Source: Cedecea davisae DSM 4568
GTDB taxonomy: Bacteria; Pseudomonadota; Gammaproteobacteria; Enterobacterales; Enterobacteriaceae
Reading direction: 5' to 3'
Length of the DNA: 64,000 nucleotides
NCBI RefSeq assembly: GCF_000412335.2
Contig: NZ_KE161030.1
Span: 958,515-1,022,514, forward strand
Below, piece by piece: positions 48,882 to 58,160 of this stretch. Numbering within the stretch: the stretch's first letter is position 1; the number at the start of each line of letters is the position of its first letter. A model generated the notes under the pieces. That model did no database searches, was not told the DNA's origin, and saw only the letters and a program-made list of their open reading frames with translations. A program made the position numbers and the translations under genes.

Positions 48882-49760
48882 TTAGTCGTCCAGTTTTGGT
48901 TGCGGCGAGTCGTCCGGAATTCTGACATGAACCTGAATAATACGGCGGCTATCTGCCATGGCGACTTTGAACTGGTAACCATCTATTTCAATGGTTTCGC
49001 CGCGAGCGGGCAGGTGCCCAAACGCCTGCATGACCAGGCCGCCAATCGTATCGACCTCTTCGTCGCTAAAGTGCGTGTCGAAGGTGTCGTTGAAGTCTTC
49101 GATAGAAGCCAGAGCGCGAACCGTCCACGTATGGCGGCTGAGCTGACGGAAATCGCCGTCTTCCTCATCGTCGTACTCATCTTCGATTTCGCCGACGATA
49201 AGCTCAAGAATATCTTCGATGGTGACAAGGCCGGAAACGCCGCCGAACTCGTCTATCACAATCGCCATGTGGTAGCGCTGCTGGCGAAACTCTTTCAGCA
49301 TGCGGTCGACGCGCTTGCTCTCAGGTACAACAACCACCTGACGTAACACTTTTTCCATGCTAAACGGCTCGGAATCGCTGCGCATAAACGGCAGCAGATC
49401 TTTCGCCATCAGAATCCCTTCGATGTGATCTTTATCTTCGCTAATGACCGGGAAGCGGGAGTGGGCGGACTCGATAATAACGTCCAGGCACTCGTCCAGG
49501 GTCTGATTGTGCTTGAGCGTCACCATCTGCGAACGTGGGATCATGATATCGCGAACGCGCTGGTCGGCGATGTCCATTACCCCTTCGAGCATGTCGCGGG
49601 TGTCCTGATCTATAAGATCGTTTTGCTCAGAATCACGAATAAGCGTCAGCAGATCGTCACGGTTTTTTGGCTCACCGTGGAATAGCTGGTTGAGAATCAG
49701 GGAAAAGAATCCCTTTTTACTGGCAGGCGTGTCACTGTTCTGTGAGTTGTCGTCGCTCAT
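48882..49760 (-). CDS. corC: CNNM-related CBS-domain protein CorC
   Basis: A 292-aa cytoplasmic protein with two CBS domains (about 70-190, [39 protein letters not shown]) and a C-terminal CorC/HlyC transporter-associated domain (about 205-285). Linked with magnesium/cobalt efflux; lacks membrane helices. Part of ybeZ-ybeY-corC-lnt. Confidence 0.95.
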   Translation of the reverse strand: MSDDNSQNSDTPASKKGFFSLILNQLFHGEPKNRDDLLTLIRDSEQNDLIDQDTRDMLEGVMDIADQRVRDIMIPRSQMVTLKHNQTLDECLDVIIESAHSRFPVISEDKDHIEGILMAKDLLPFMRSDSEPFSMEKVLRQVVVVPESKRVDRMLKEFRQQRYHMAIVIDEFGGVSGLVTIEDILELIVGEIEDEYDDEEDGDFRQLSRHTWTVRALASIEDFNDTFDTHFSDEEVDTIGGLVMQAFGHLPARGETIEIDGYQFKVAMADSRRIIQVHVRIPDDSPQPKLDD

Positions 49761-49859
49761 GGCGTTTGGTTTGAGGCCTCATATTAATCAATTACTAACA
49801 GGCAGCCTGATGGTACGCTGCCTGCGCTTTACTGCGGCTCAGGGAAAGCCCTGAACCGA

Positions 49860-50327
49860 CTATTCTTTCTCGGCAATGTACGGATCGGCATACCCAAGAG
49901 CAAGCATTATCTCCGTTTCCAGCGCTTCCATCTCTTCGGCTTCTTCATCTTCTATATGATCATAGCCGAGCAGATGCAGGCTGCCGTGCACCACCATGTG
50001 CGCCCAGTGAGCTTCCAGCGGCTTCTCCTGCTCTTTGGCTTCCTGCTCAACCACCTGACGGCAGATTATCAGGTCGCCGAGCAGCGGCAGCTCAATGCCC
50101 GGAGGCGCTTCAAACGGGAAAGAAAGCACGTTGGTGGGCTTATCTTTACCGCGATAGGTCAGGTTAAGATCGTGGCTCTCGGCTTCATCAACCAGACGAA
50201 CGGTCACTTCCGACTCTTCCTGGAACTGAGGAATAACGGCATTTAACCAACGCTGAAATTGAGCCTCTTCCGGCAGGCCGCTGGCGTCTTCGCAGGCGTT
50301 CTGTAAATCTAAAATAACCTGACTCAT
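49860..50327 (-). CDS. ybeY: Endoribonuclease YbeY
   Basis: A 155-aa metalloprotein with the signature [11 protein letters not shown] (three zinc-binding histidines). It takes part in 16S rRNA 3'-end maturation and ribosome quality control. Its start overlaps the ybeZ stop by four bases, so the two are coupled. Confidence 0.96.
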   Translation of the reverse strand: MSQVILDLQNACEDASGLPEEAQFQRWLNAVIPQFQEESEVTVRLVDEAESHDLNLTYRGKDKPTNVLSFPFEAPPGIELPLLGDLIICRQVVEQEAKEQEKPLEAHWAHMVVHGSLHLLGYDHIEDEEAEEMEALETEIMLALGYADPYIAEKE

Positions 50328-51385
50328 TTACTCTCCTGAGCGCTGGCTTGCAGGGCCAGGGCTTCGCGTTTACGCTCGGCCGCAAGCTCGTCTTTACGTT
50401 TTTGATCGGCGCTTTCCCATGCCTCGTAGGCGTTAACGATGCGGGCAACCACCGGGTGGCGCACCACGTCTTCGCTGTTGAGGAAGTTAAAGCTGATTTC
50501 GTCCACTTCTGACAGCACGTCTATCGCGTGGCGCAGGCCTGACTTCAGGTTGCGCGGCAGGTCTATCTGCGTGACGTCGCCGGTGATAACCGCTTTGGAG
50601 TTAAAGCCAATGCGGGTCAGGAACATTTTCATCTGTTCGGTCGTAGTGTTCTGGCTTTCGTCGAGGATAACAAAGGCGTCGTTCAGCGTGCGGCCGCGCA
50701 TATAGGCAAGCGGCGCGACTTCGATGACGTTGCGCTCGATGAGCTTTTCGACCTTCTCAAAGCCAAGCATCTCAAACAGGGCGTCGTACAGCGGGCGCAG
50801 ATAAGGGTCCACCTTCTGGCTTAAATCACCCGGCAGGAAGCCAAGCTTTTCGCCCGCTTCGACGGCGGGGCGGGTCAGCAGAATTCGGCGAATCTCCTGG
50901 CGCTCGAGCGCGTCAACCGCGGCTGCAACGGCGAGATAGGTTTTCCCCGTCCCGGCAGGGCCGATGCCGAAGGTAATGTCGTGGTCGAGAATATTGGCAA
51001 TGTACTGTGCCTGGTTAGGCGTACGTGGTTTGATAACCCCACGTTTGGTCTTAATGTTGATTGCTTTGCCGTAATCAGGAACGCTGTCCGCCGTTTGCTC
51101 CAGCACGCGGCTTTCTTTTATAGCGAGGTGGATCTGCTCCGGGTTGATATCCTGGCTCTGGCCGCGCATTGGCGCGGTATCCACGTACAAATGGCGCAGA
51201 ATATCCGCGGCGGCGTTAACTGAGAGATCCCGGCCGGTGAGTCTGAAGTGATTGTCACGGCGGTTGATTTCAATTCCCAGTCGGCGCTCCAGCTGTTTGA
51301 TGTTGTCATCAAACGGGCCGCACAGGCTAAGCAGGCGGGCGTTATCCGCAGGTTCCAGCGTTAATTCTCTTGTTTCGATATTCAA
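50324..51385 (-). CDS. ybeZ: PhoH-family ATPase YbeZ (PhoL)
   Basis: 353 aa from a TTG start with a ribosome-binding site (agagga) that aligns with the E. coli start; a GTG six codons upstream is an alternative. N-terminal KH-like region, then a helicase-type ATPase with Walker A GPAGTGKT and Walker [10 protein letters not shown]. It interacts with YbeY and is thought to help RNA metabolism. First gene of its operon. Confidence 0.92.
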   Translation of the reverse strand: MNIETRELTLEPADNARLLSLCGPFDDNIKQLERRLGIEINRRDNHFRLTGRDLSVNAAADILRHLYVDTAPMRGQSQDINPEQIHLAIKESRVLEQTADSVPDYGKAINIKTKRGVIKPRTPNQAQYIANILDHDITFGIGPAGTGKTYLAVAAAVDALERQEIRRILLTRPAVEAGEKLGFLPGDLSQKVDPYLRPLYDALFEMLGFEKVEKLIERNVIEVAPLAYMRGRTLNDAFVILDESQNTTTEQMKMFLTRIGFNSKAVITGDVTQIDLPRNLKSGLRHAIDVLSEVDEISFNFLNSEDVVRHPVVARIVNAYEAWESADQKRKDELAAERKREALALQASAQESK

Positions 51386-51596
51386 ACTTATCCTCTGGGT
51401 CACTCGGGGCCAGTTAGAGTAAACGGTCTCGCTTCGCCGAAAATTTCGTTCCGGCTACAGGGAAATTATTTATCCCGTGTCGTGATGGCGCAAGCGTCGC
51501 AATTGATATTTGGGTGATGTATTCAGAATGCAAGTACGGGCGATGAGATTCGTTGCCGGAGCACGATGTTAGCGCTCCGGCAGCGGCAAAGAAGGA

Positions 51597-53021
51597 TTAT
51601 GGCTGGTAGAAACCTACGCCAGAGTCGTTCTCTTTGCGGGTACGGGCGATAACGGATGCCGGCGTTTCGGCGATGCGCAGGCCCATCTCATCTTCGGTGC
51701 GAACCAGCGTGGCGCGCAGCGAGTTGGTCAGGACTTCGGTTATCTCAACATCGACGAATTTGCCAATCATGTCCGGCGTGCCTTCGAAGTTCACCACGCG
51801 GTTATTTTCGGTACGCCCGGAGAGCTGCATGATGCTTTTGCGCGAGGTGCCTTCAACCAGAATACGTTGCACCGTGCCGAGCATTTTGCGGCTCCACTCC
51901 ATTACCTGCTGGTTAATGCGGTCCTGCAGAATATAGAGGCGCTGCTTCTTCTCTTCTTCCGGAACGTCATCCACCATGTCCGCCGCCGGTGTACCCGGAC
52001 GGGCAGAGAAGATAAAGCTGAAGCTGGTATCGAAGTTAACGTCGGCGATAAGCTTCATGGTTTGCTCGAAGTCCTGGCGGGTTTCGCCCGGGAAGCCGAC
52101 GATGAAGTCAGAGCTTATCTGAATATCCGGGCGCGCCGCGCGCAGCTTGCGGATAGTCGATTTATATTCCAGCGCGGTGTGGGTGCGGCCCATCATATTC
52201 AGCACGCGGTCGGCACCGCTCTGAATCGGCAGGTGCAGGAAGCTCACCAGCTCCGGCGTGTCGCGATACACTTCGATAATATCGTCGGTGAATTCGATCG
52301 GGTGGCTGGTGGTAAAACGAATGCGATCGATACCGTCGATGGCGGCCACCAGGCGCAGCAGTTCTGCAAAAGAGCAGATACCGCCGTCATAGGACGCGCC
52401 GCGGTATGCGTTAACGTTCTGGCCGAGCAGGTTAACTTCACGCACGCCCTGGGCCGCCAGTTGGGCAACCTCAAACAGAATATCGTCGCACGGGCGGCTG
52501 ACCTCTTCTCCACGGGTGTACGGCACCACGCAGTAGGTGCAATATTTATTGCAGCCTTCCATTATTGAGACAAAGGCGGTTGGGCCTTCGGCTTTTGGCT
52601 CCGGCAGACGGTCGAATTTTTCGATTTCCGGGAAGCTGACGTCAACCACCGGGCTGCGGGTACCGCGAACCTGGTTGATCATTTCCGGCAGGCGGTGCAG
52701 GGTTTGCGGCCCGAAGACGATATCCACATAATGCGCGCGCTGGCGAATTTTTTTCCCTTCCTGGGAGGCGACGCAGCCGCCAACGCCGATGATAACATCC
52801 GGTCTTTTGGCTTTGATGTGCTTCCAGCGGCCAAGCAGATGAAACACCTTTTCCTGCGCTTTTTCGCGGATGGAACAGGTGTTCAGCAGCAGGACATCCG
52901 CTTCATCAGCATTCTCGGTCAGCGTAAAGCCGTGGGTGCTATCCAGCAGGTCGGCCATCTTGGATGAATCGTATTCGTTCATCTGACAGCCCCAGGTTTT
53001 TATATGGAGTTTTTTTGTCAT
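51597..53021 (-). CDS. miaB: tRNA-2-methylthio-N6-dimethylallyladenosine synthase MiaB
   Basis: 474 aa, the E. coli length, from the ATG at 53021. N-terminal methylthiotransferase domain with its cluster cysteines ([29 protein letters not shown]), radical-SAM domain with CNKYCTYC (about 157-164) and C-terminal TRAM domain. It methylthiolates i6A37 of tRNAs. It is divergent from ubiF. Confidence 0.97.
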   Translation of the reverse strand: MTKKLHIKTWGCQMNEYDSSKMADLLDSTHGFTLTENADEADVLLLNTCSIREKAQEKVFHLLGRWKHIKAKRPDVIIGVGGCVASQEGKKIRQRAHYVDIVFGPQTLHRLPEMINQVRGTRSPVVDVSFPEIEKFDRLPEPKAEGPTAFVSIMEGCNKYCTYCVVPYTRGEEVSRPCDDILFEVAQLAAQGVREVNLLGQNVNAYRGASYDGGICSFAELLRLVAAIDGIDRIRFTTSHPIEFTDDIIEVYRDTPELVSFLHLPIQSGADRVLNMMGRTHTALEYKSTIRKLRAARPDIQISSDFIVGFPGETRQDFEQTMKLIADVNFDTSFSFIFSARPGTPAADMVDDVPEEEKKQRLYILQDRINQQVMEWSRKMLGTVQRILVEGTSRKSIMQLSGRTENNRVVNFEGTPDMIGKFVDVEITEVLTNSLRATLVRTEDEMGLRIAETPASVIARTRKENDSGVGFYQP

Positions 53022-53143
53022 CGACTTGCCATTGCTCAGGTGAAGCCAGGAATTAAGCCCGATAGTGTAATGCTTTGCCATGGATGTGACCAGCCTGGGA
53101 AAAGTCAGTAGAATCAGCTGAGATAAATTAAGGAAAGTGACTC

Positions 53144-54319
53144 ATGGCAAATCAAGCAATTGAAGTGGCCGTTGTCGGCGGCGGTATGGTCGGCGCGGCG
53201 GCGGCGCTGGGGCTGGCGCAAAGCGGCTTCCGGGTTGCGGTTATTGAGCATCAGGCTCCCGAGGCTTTTGTCGCCGATAGCCAGCCTGACGTCAGAATTT
53301 CGGCAATCAGCAGCGCGTCGGTTGGCGTGCTGAAATCTCTGGGCGTCTGGGATAGCGTGCTGGCAATGCGTGCGCACCCTTATCGTCGCCTTGAAACCTG
53401 GGAATGGGAGAGCGCTCACGTTGGTTTCGACGCTGCCGAACTGGGCTTACCCGAGCTTGGTTTTATGGTGGAGAATAACGTTCTGCAACGTGCGCTTTGG
53501 GGCGCGCTGGAAGCTCACCCTCAGGTTTCGCTGCTTTGCCCGGCCAGTCTGAACAAAATACACCGGCGCCAGCAGGGCTGGACGCTGGAGTTTAGTGCGG
53601 GCGATACGCTTGATGCGGCGATGGTGATTGGCGCTGACGGGGCGAACTCTCAGGTCAGACAATGGGCCGGAATTGGCATCCACGCCTGGCAGTACCGTCA
53701 GTCCTGTATGCTGATTACCGTGAAATGCGAATCGGCCCCGGGCGACAGCACCTGGCAGCATTTTACCCCGACCGGTCCACATGCGTTTTTACCGCTGTTC
53801 GACAACTGGGCTTCGCTGGTCTGGTACGACACTCCGGCGCGTATTCGCCAGCTGCAAAGCATGAATATGCCGCAACTGCAAAAAGCGATTGCGGCCGCCT
53901 TCCCGAGCCGACTTGGGGCGGTGACTCCGCTCGCCAGCGGCGCTTTCCCTCTGACTCGCCGCCATGCGCTACAGTACGTTCAGCCTGGGCTGGCGTTGAT
54001 TGGCGATGCCGCGCATACCATCCATCCTCTGGCGGGCCAGGGCGTGAATCTCGGCTATCGTGATGTGGAAGCTTTGCTTGAGGTGATGATTAACGCTCGT
54101 AGCCACGGGGAAGACTGGGCGAGCTCGGCAATTCTTAAGCGCTACCAGGCACGCAGGCAGGCGGATAACTTCCTGATGCAAAGTGGAATGGATCTGTTCT
54201 ACGCAGGGTTCAGCAATACGCTGTCACCGCTGCGCGTGGTGCGAAATCTTGGTCTGATGGCGGCAGAAAGAGCGGGCGGTCTGAAACGTAAAGCGCTGAA
54301 ATACGCTCTGGGACTCTAA
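53144..54319 (+). CDS. ubiF: 3-demethoxyubiquinol 3-hydroxylase UbiF
   Basis: A 391-aa FAD monooxygenase: dinucleotide-binding motif VAVVGGGMVGAAAALGLA at residues 8-25, middle motif MVIGADGANSQVRQWAG, and GDAAHTIHPLAGQGVNLGYR near 285. It hydroxylates C6 (C5) of the ubiquinone ring in the last steps of aerobic synthesis. Located directly before the tRNA operon, as in E. coli. Confidence 0.96.
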   Translation: MANQAIEVAVVGGGMVGAAAALGLAQSGFRVAVIEHQAPEAFVADSQPDVRISAISSASVGVLKSLGVWDSVLAMRAHPYRRLETWEWESAHVGFDAAELGLPELGFMVENNVLQRALWGALEAHPQVSLLCPASLNKIHRRQQGWTLEFSAGDTLDAAMVIGADGANSQVRQWAGIGIHAWQYRQSCMLITVKCESAPGDSTWQHFTPTGPHAFLPLFDNWASLVWYDTPARIRQLQSMNMPQLQKAIAAAFPSRLGAVTPLASGAFPLTRRHALQYVQPGLALIGDAAHTIHPLAGQGVNLGYRDVEALLEVMINARSHGEDWASSAILKRYQARRQADNFLMQSGMDLFYAGFSNTLSPLRVVRNLGLMAAERAGGLKRKALKYALGL

Positions 54320-54323
54320 ACTT

Positions 54324-54352
54324 GATACCCTCTCCCCGTGGGAGAGGGTATC
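54324..54352. repeat. Perfect palindromic repeat after ubiF
   Basis: gataccctctccc-cgt-gggagagggtatc: a 13-bp perfect stem with a three-base loop. Similar in style to the palindrome at 11414-11442. Confidence 0.65.
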
Positions 54353-54380
54353 AGGCAACTCTGTTTCTGACAGAAAAGCA

Positions 54381-54404
54381 AAAAGCCCGCTTGCGCGGGC
54401 TTTT
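54381..54404. terminator. Bidirectional terminator: ubiF and the tRNA operon
   Basis: aaaagcccgc-ttgc-gcgggctttt, T-runs on both strands, between ubiF and the last tRNA gene. Confidence 0.9.
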
Positions 54405-54411
54405 CATTGTG

Positions 54412-54486
54412 TGGCTGGGGTACGAGGATTCGAACCTCGGAATGCTGGTATCAGAAACCAGAGCCTTACCGCTTGGCGATACCCCA
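54412..54486 (-). tRNA. glnX: tRNA-Gln(CTG), distal copy (glnX position)
   Basis: 75 nt including encoded CCA. Reverse complement begins tggggtatcgccaagcggt; anticodon loop ttctgat gives CTG. Identical to the next copy. Last gene of the operon. Confidence 0.97.
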
Positions 54487-54521
54487 ACGGGTTGCGCTCA
54501 CAAGTGAACGACTTTTTAAAT

Positions 54522-54596
54522 TGGCTGGGGTACGAGGATTCGAACCTCGGAATGCTGGTATCAGAAACCAGAGCCTTACCGCTTGGCGATACCCCA
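54522..54596 (-). tRNA. glnV: tRNA-Gln(CTG) (glnV position)
   Basis: 75 nt with CCA; anticodon CTG; identical to the copy at 54412-54486, which implies recent duplication or gene conversion. Confidence 0.97.
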
Positions 54597-54641
54597 ACAA
54601 TTTTTTAGGATTTATCGAACTTAATCAATAACTCCGTTGTA

Positions 54642-54718
54642 TGGTGGCTACGACGGGATTCGAACCTGTGACCCCATCATTATGAGTGATGTGCTCTAAC
54701 CAGCTGAGCTACGTAGCC
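54642..54718 (-). tRNA. metU: tRNA-Met(CAT), elongator (metU position)
   Basis: 77 nt with CCA; acceptor ggctacg pairs with cgtagcc; anticodon loop ctcataa gives CAT. Elongator rather than initiator type, since the first acceptor pair is matched. Identical to the copy at 55043-55119. Confidence 0.97.
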
Positions 54719-54739
54719 AAATCTTAACATATTCTTCGA

Positions 54740-54814
54740 TGGCTGGGGTACCTGGATTCGAACCAGGGAATGCCGGTATCAAAAACCGGTGCCTTACCGC
54801 TTGGCGATACCCCA
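54740..54814 (-). tRNA. glnW: tRNA-Gln(TTG) (glnW position)
   Basis: 75 nt with CCA; anticodon loop tttttgat region gives TTG; identical to the copy at 54852-54926. Confidence 0.97.
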
Positions 54815-54851
54815 ATGACCGTCGCGGTGAACCGCTAATATCGAAGAATTG

Positions 54852-54926
54852 TGGCTGGGGTACCTGGATTCGAACCAGGGAATGCCGGTATCAAAAACCG
54901 GTGCCTTACCGCTTGGCGATACCCCA
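54852..54926 (-). tRNA. glnU: tRNA-Gln(TTG) (glnU position)
   Basis: 75 nt with CCA; anticodon TTG; identical to its neighbour copy. Differs from the CTG isoacceptors in the anticodon and T-arm stems. Confidence 0.97.
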
Positions 54927-54950
54927 TCCGTGCAACGCGGTAAAAGGAAA

Positions 54951-55035
54951 TGGTGCGGGAGGCGAGACTTGAACTCGCACACCTTGCGGCGCCAGAACCT
55001 AAATCTGGTGCGTCTACCAATTTCGCCACTCCCGC
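54951..55035 (-). tRNA. leuW: tRNA-Leu(TAG)
   Basis: 85 nt with CCA and the long variable arm of class II tRNAs; anticodon loop tttaggt gives TAG, reading CUN codons. Confidence 0.97.
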
Positions 55036-55042
55036 AAAAAGA

Positions 55043-55119
55043 TGGTGGCTACGACGGGATTCGAACCTGTGACCCCATCATTATGAGTGATGTGCTCTAA
55101 CCAGCTGAGCTACGTAGCC
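55043..55119 (-). tRNA. metT: tRNA-Met(CAT), elongator (metT position)
   Basis: 77 nt with CCA; first gene of the operon; identical to the metU copy. Order metT-leuW-glnU-glnW-metU-glnV-glnX is that of E. coli. Confidence 0.97.
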
Positions 55120-55156
55120 ATCTTTTTTGCGTAACCTTATCGGCGTTGCGGGGCGC

Positions 55157-55185
55157 ATTATGCTGAGTTGACTCTACAGCGTCAA
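55157..55185 (-). promoter_or_regulatory. Promoter of the tRNA operon
   Basis: On the minus strand: ttgacg, 17 bases, cataat, followed by a GC-rich discriminator (gcgccccgc). Strong sigma-70 promoter with the discriminator type seen in stringently controlled stable-RNA genes. The -10 is 38 bases from the metT gene. Confidence 0.88.
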
Positions 55186-55327
55186 CTAGTTTTTTCCCGA
55201 AAACCCGCTCAGAATGCTCGTTTGAATGACTTGCGAACAGCTTGCTTGAAATATCGACAATAACGGCGGGTTTTGATTTTAATTGCGGTTAAAAACAGGG
55301 ATAAAGCCTCAGCGATAATACAGAAAC

Positions 55328-55352
55328 AACAACGGGCCAAAAGGCCCGTTGT
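55328..55352 (-). terminator. asnB terminator
   Basis: acaacgggcc/ggcccgttgt, perfect 10-bp stem with aaaa loop; on the minus strand it is followed by tgttt. Confidence 0.8.
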
Positions 55353-55370
55353 TTTACGCTAAATCGCTTA

Positions 55371-57032
55371 TTAATAAGCGGCCTGATGCACGCCAACCGC
55401 GCGTCCTGACGGATCGTTCATGTTTTTAAACGACTCATCCCACTCGATGGCTTTAGCAGAAGAACAGGCAACGGAAGGGCCGCCCGGTACACACTCAGCC
55501 GCGCTTTGCAGCGGGAACAGTTCTTCGAAGATTTCGCGGTACAGGTACGCCTCTTTAGAACCCGGCGTGTTGTACGGGAAACGGTAGCTGGCGGTAGCCA
55601 ACTGCTGGTCGCTAATCTGTTCGGCCGCCACTTCTTTCAGGGTATCGATCCAGCTATAGCCTACGCCGTCAGAGAACTGCTCTTTTTGGCGCCAGGCGAC
55701 GCTTGCCGGCAGGTAAGACTCGAAGCATTCGCGCAGCACGTGCTTCTCCATTTTACCGTTGCCGCACATTTTATCCTGCGGGTTGATGCGCATCGCCACG
55801 TCGAGGAATTTCTTGTCGAGGAACGGTACGCGCGCTTCCACGCCCCAGGCGGACATCGCCTTGTTGGCTCGGGCGCAGTCAAACATATGCAGCGCCTGCA
55901 GTTTGCGTACGGTTTCTTCGTGCAGCTCTTTAGCGTTTGGCGCCTTATGGAAATACAGGTAGCCGCCAAATACTTCGTCAGAACCTTCGCCGGAGAGCAC
56001 CATTTTAATGCCCATCGCCTTGATCTTACGCGACATCAGATACATCGGGGTAGAGGCCCTGATGGTGGTCACATCGTAGGTTTCGATGTGGTAGATAACG
56101 TCGCGGATAGCGTCCAGACCTTCCTGAACGGTAAAGTGAATCTCATGGTGAACCGTGCCGAGATGGTTTGCCACTTCCTGAGCGGCCTTAAGATCCGGCG
56201 CACCTTCCAGGCCCACGGCGAAGGAGTGCAGCTGCGGCCACCAGGCTTCGCTGCGCTCTTCGTCTTCAACGCGGCGGGCGGCAAATTTCTTGGTAATCGC
56301 GGAGATAACCGAAGAGTCCAGCCCGCCGGACAGCAGCACGCCGTAAGGCACATCGGACATCAGGTGGCTCTTCACGGAATCTTCCAGCGCCTGGCGCAGG
56401 GCATTTTTATCCGTCACGTTGTCTTTAACTTCTTCGTAGCTGAACCAGTCACGCTGGTAGTAGCTGCGAATTTCGCCGTCTTTGCTCCACAGATAACTTC
56501 CGGCCGGGAACTCTTTAATGGTGCGGCAAACCGGCACCAGGGCTTTCATTTCGGAAGCAACGTACATGTTGCCGTGCTCGTCGTGGCCCATATACAGCGG
56601 AATAATGCCGATGTGGTCGCGGCCAATCAGGTAGGCGTCCTGCTCGCTGTCGTAGAGGGCGAAAGCAAACATCCCCTGCAGGTCGTCGAGGAATTCAGGG
56701 CCTTTCTCCTGGTAAAGCGCCAGGATAACTTCGCAGTCTGAGCCGGTCTGGAACTGATAGCGGTCACCGTATTCGGCGCGCAGGGCCTGGTGGTTATAGA
56801 TTTCACCGTTAACCGCCAGGGCGTGAGTTTTCTCGACGTTGTACAGAGGCTGAGCACCGGCGTTGACGTCGACAATCGACAGGCGCTCGTGAACCAGAAT
56901 CGCTTTGTCGCTGGCGTAGACGCCGGACCAGTCGGGGCCGCGGTGGCGCATCAGACGTGATAATTCCAGCGCTTTTTTGCGCAATTCAACTGCATCGGTT
57001 TTGATATCGAGAACGCCGAAAATAGAACACAT
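55371..57032 (-). CDS. asnB: Asparagine synthetase B (glutamine-hydrolysing)
   Basis: A 553-aa class II amidotransferase. Cys2 becomes the N-terminal nucleophile after Met removal (MCSIFGVLD); the glutaminase domain has RGPDWSGVY and VNGEIYNHQ; the synthetase domain has the pyrophosphatase loop VLLSGGLDSSV (about 230) that binds ATP. It makes asparagine from aspartate and glutamine. One residue shorter than in E. coli. Confidence 0.97.
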   Translation of the reverse strand: MCSIFGVLDIKTDAVELRKKALELSRLMRHRGPDWSGVYASDKAILVHERLSIVDVNAGAQPLYNVEKTHALAVNGEIYNHQALRAEYGDRYQFQTGSDCEVILALYQEKGPEFLDDLQGMFAFALYDSEQDAYLIGRDHIGIIPLYMGHDEHGNMYVASEMKALVPVCRTIKEFPAGSYLWSKDGEIRSYYQRDWFSYEEVKDNVTDKNALRQALEDSVKSHLMSDVPYGVLLSGGLDSSVISAITKKFAARRVEDEERSEAWWPQLHSFAVGLEGAPDLKAAQEVANHLGTVHHEIHFTVQEGLDAIRDVIYHIETYDVTTIRASTPMYLMSRKIKAMGIKMVLSGEGSDEVFGGYLYFHKAPNAKELHEETVRKLQALHMFDCARANKAMSAWGVEARVPFLDKKFLDVAMRINPQDKMCGNGKMEKHVLRECFESYLPASVAWRQKEQFSDGVGYSWIDTLKEVAAEQISDQQLATASYRFPYNTPGSKEAYLYREIFEELFPLQSAAECVPGGPSVACSSAKAIEWDESFKNMNDPSGRAVGVHQAAY

Positions 57033-57310
57033 AGAACTTCTCCGTACACTTGCCTGAGCGATTTGAGTTGTGATGCTGCGTTGCCGTTTTTGCTTTTTAC
57101 TGCGGCTTTGCTGCGTTGCTTAATAATGAAAATGCTCAATCGCTGAAGGGAATGCAAGGGATTTAGTATTCTGCTGATAAATAGTTAAGTGAGGATTGCC
57201 GATCTCTGAAAAATGCGGATGTTTTGGCCGTGAAAATTAGCGGATCGGCAATTTTTAACATTTGGAGGCAGATTTTATTCATCCAAATGCGGGGGTTTTT
57301 GCGGATAAAT
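57033..57310. other. asnB-nagD intergenic region
   Basis: About 280 bases without a gene. It must contain the asnB promoter (reading left). A purine-rich repeat-like stretch is visible but no promoter pair worth naming. Confidence 0.4.
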
Positions 57311-57339
57311 AAAAACGCCGGCGGATTGGCCGGCGTTAC
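57311..57339 (-). terminator. Terminator of the nagBACD operon
   Basis: aacgccgg..ccggcgtt stem, T5 on the minus strand, just beyond the nagD stop. Confidence 0.88.
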
Positions 57340-57341
57340 GC

Positions 57342-58097
57342 TTAGAAGATGTCGATTTCCGCGACCGAAGGATAAATCCAGCTCGGCCGGAACGGCATGT
57401 CGTCTACGTTATTCAGGCTGGAAACGCCGGACAGCACCAGAATGGTTTCAAGGCCGGCCTGAAAGCCTGCAAGAATATCGGTGCGCAGGTTGTCGCCGAC
57501 AATCACGGTTTGCTCGGAGTGGGCCTGCATTTTATTTAACGCAGCGCGGATGATCCACGGGCTCGGTTTGCCGACATAAAACGGCTCGCGGCCGGAGATT
57601 TTTTCTATACCGGCGCAGAGCGCACCGCAGGCCGGGCTAAAACCGTGGCCATGGCTGTCCGGGTTGGTGGCAATAAAGCGCGCCCCGTTTGCCACAAAGT
57701 AAGCGGCCTTGTGCATCATTTCCCAGTTGAAGGAGCGGGTTTCGCCGACGATGACAAAATCCGGGTTGATGTCGGTAATGGTGAAGCCTGCTTTATATAG
57801 CTCATGGATCAGCGCGCCTTCGCCAACTACATAGGCCTTTTTACCTTCCTGGCGGCGCAGAAAATCTGCCGTTGCCATTGCGGAGGTGTAAAACACGCTC
57901 TCCGGCACGTCAATGCCTGCGGAAGCAAAGCGGTTGGCAAGATCCTGGCTGGTCTGGGAAGGGTAGTTGGTCAGCAGTACCAGCGGGAATCCCTTCTCAA
58001 GGATGCGTGCCAGAAACTCATTAGCGCCCGGCACGGCAACATTGTCGTGCATCAGCACGCCGTCGATATCACAAATTACGTTCTGAATGGTGGTCAT
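57342..58097 (-). CDS. nagD: HAD-family nucleotide phosphatase NagD
   Basis: 251 aa from the ATG at 58097, aligning with the E. coli start. HAD class IIA phosphatase with the catalytic DIDGVLMHD (Asp nucleophile near residue 10), LLTNYPSQ and VGDNLRTDILAG motifs. It dephosphorylates nucleoside monophosphates such as UMP; its link to amino-sugar use is by operon membership. Confidence 0.95.
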   Translation of the reverse strand: MTTIQNVICDIDGVLMHDNVAVPGANEFLARILEKGFPLVLLTNYPSQTSQDLANRFASAGIDVPESVFYTSAMATADFLRRQEGKKAYVVGEGALIHELYKAGFTITDINPDFVIVGETRSFNWEMMHKAAYFVANGARFIATNPDSHGHGFSPACGALCAGIEKISGREPFYVGKPSPWIIRAALNKMQAHSEQTVIVGDNLRTDILAGFQAGLETILVLSGVSSLNNVDDMPFRPSWIYPSVAEIDIF

Positions 58098-58160
58098 TAA
58101 CAACTCTGGCTCACGGAAAAGAAGGCGGTAACTATAGCGTAAAATGCTGCCCTGGCCGTA

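Noticed and set aside
54411-55120. Regularly spaced repeats suggestive of a CRISPR array
   Set aside because: The repeats are tRNA genes with full cloverleaf features; no other repeat array is present in the window.
55506-56741. 411-aa frame antisense to asnB
   Set aside because: Complete overlap with a conserved enzyme gene; His/Val/Phe-rich shadow translation.
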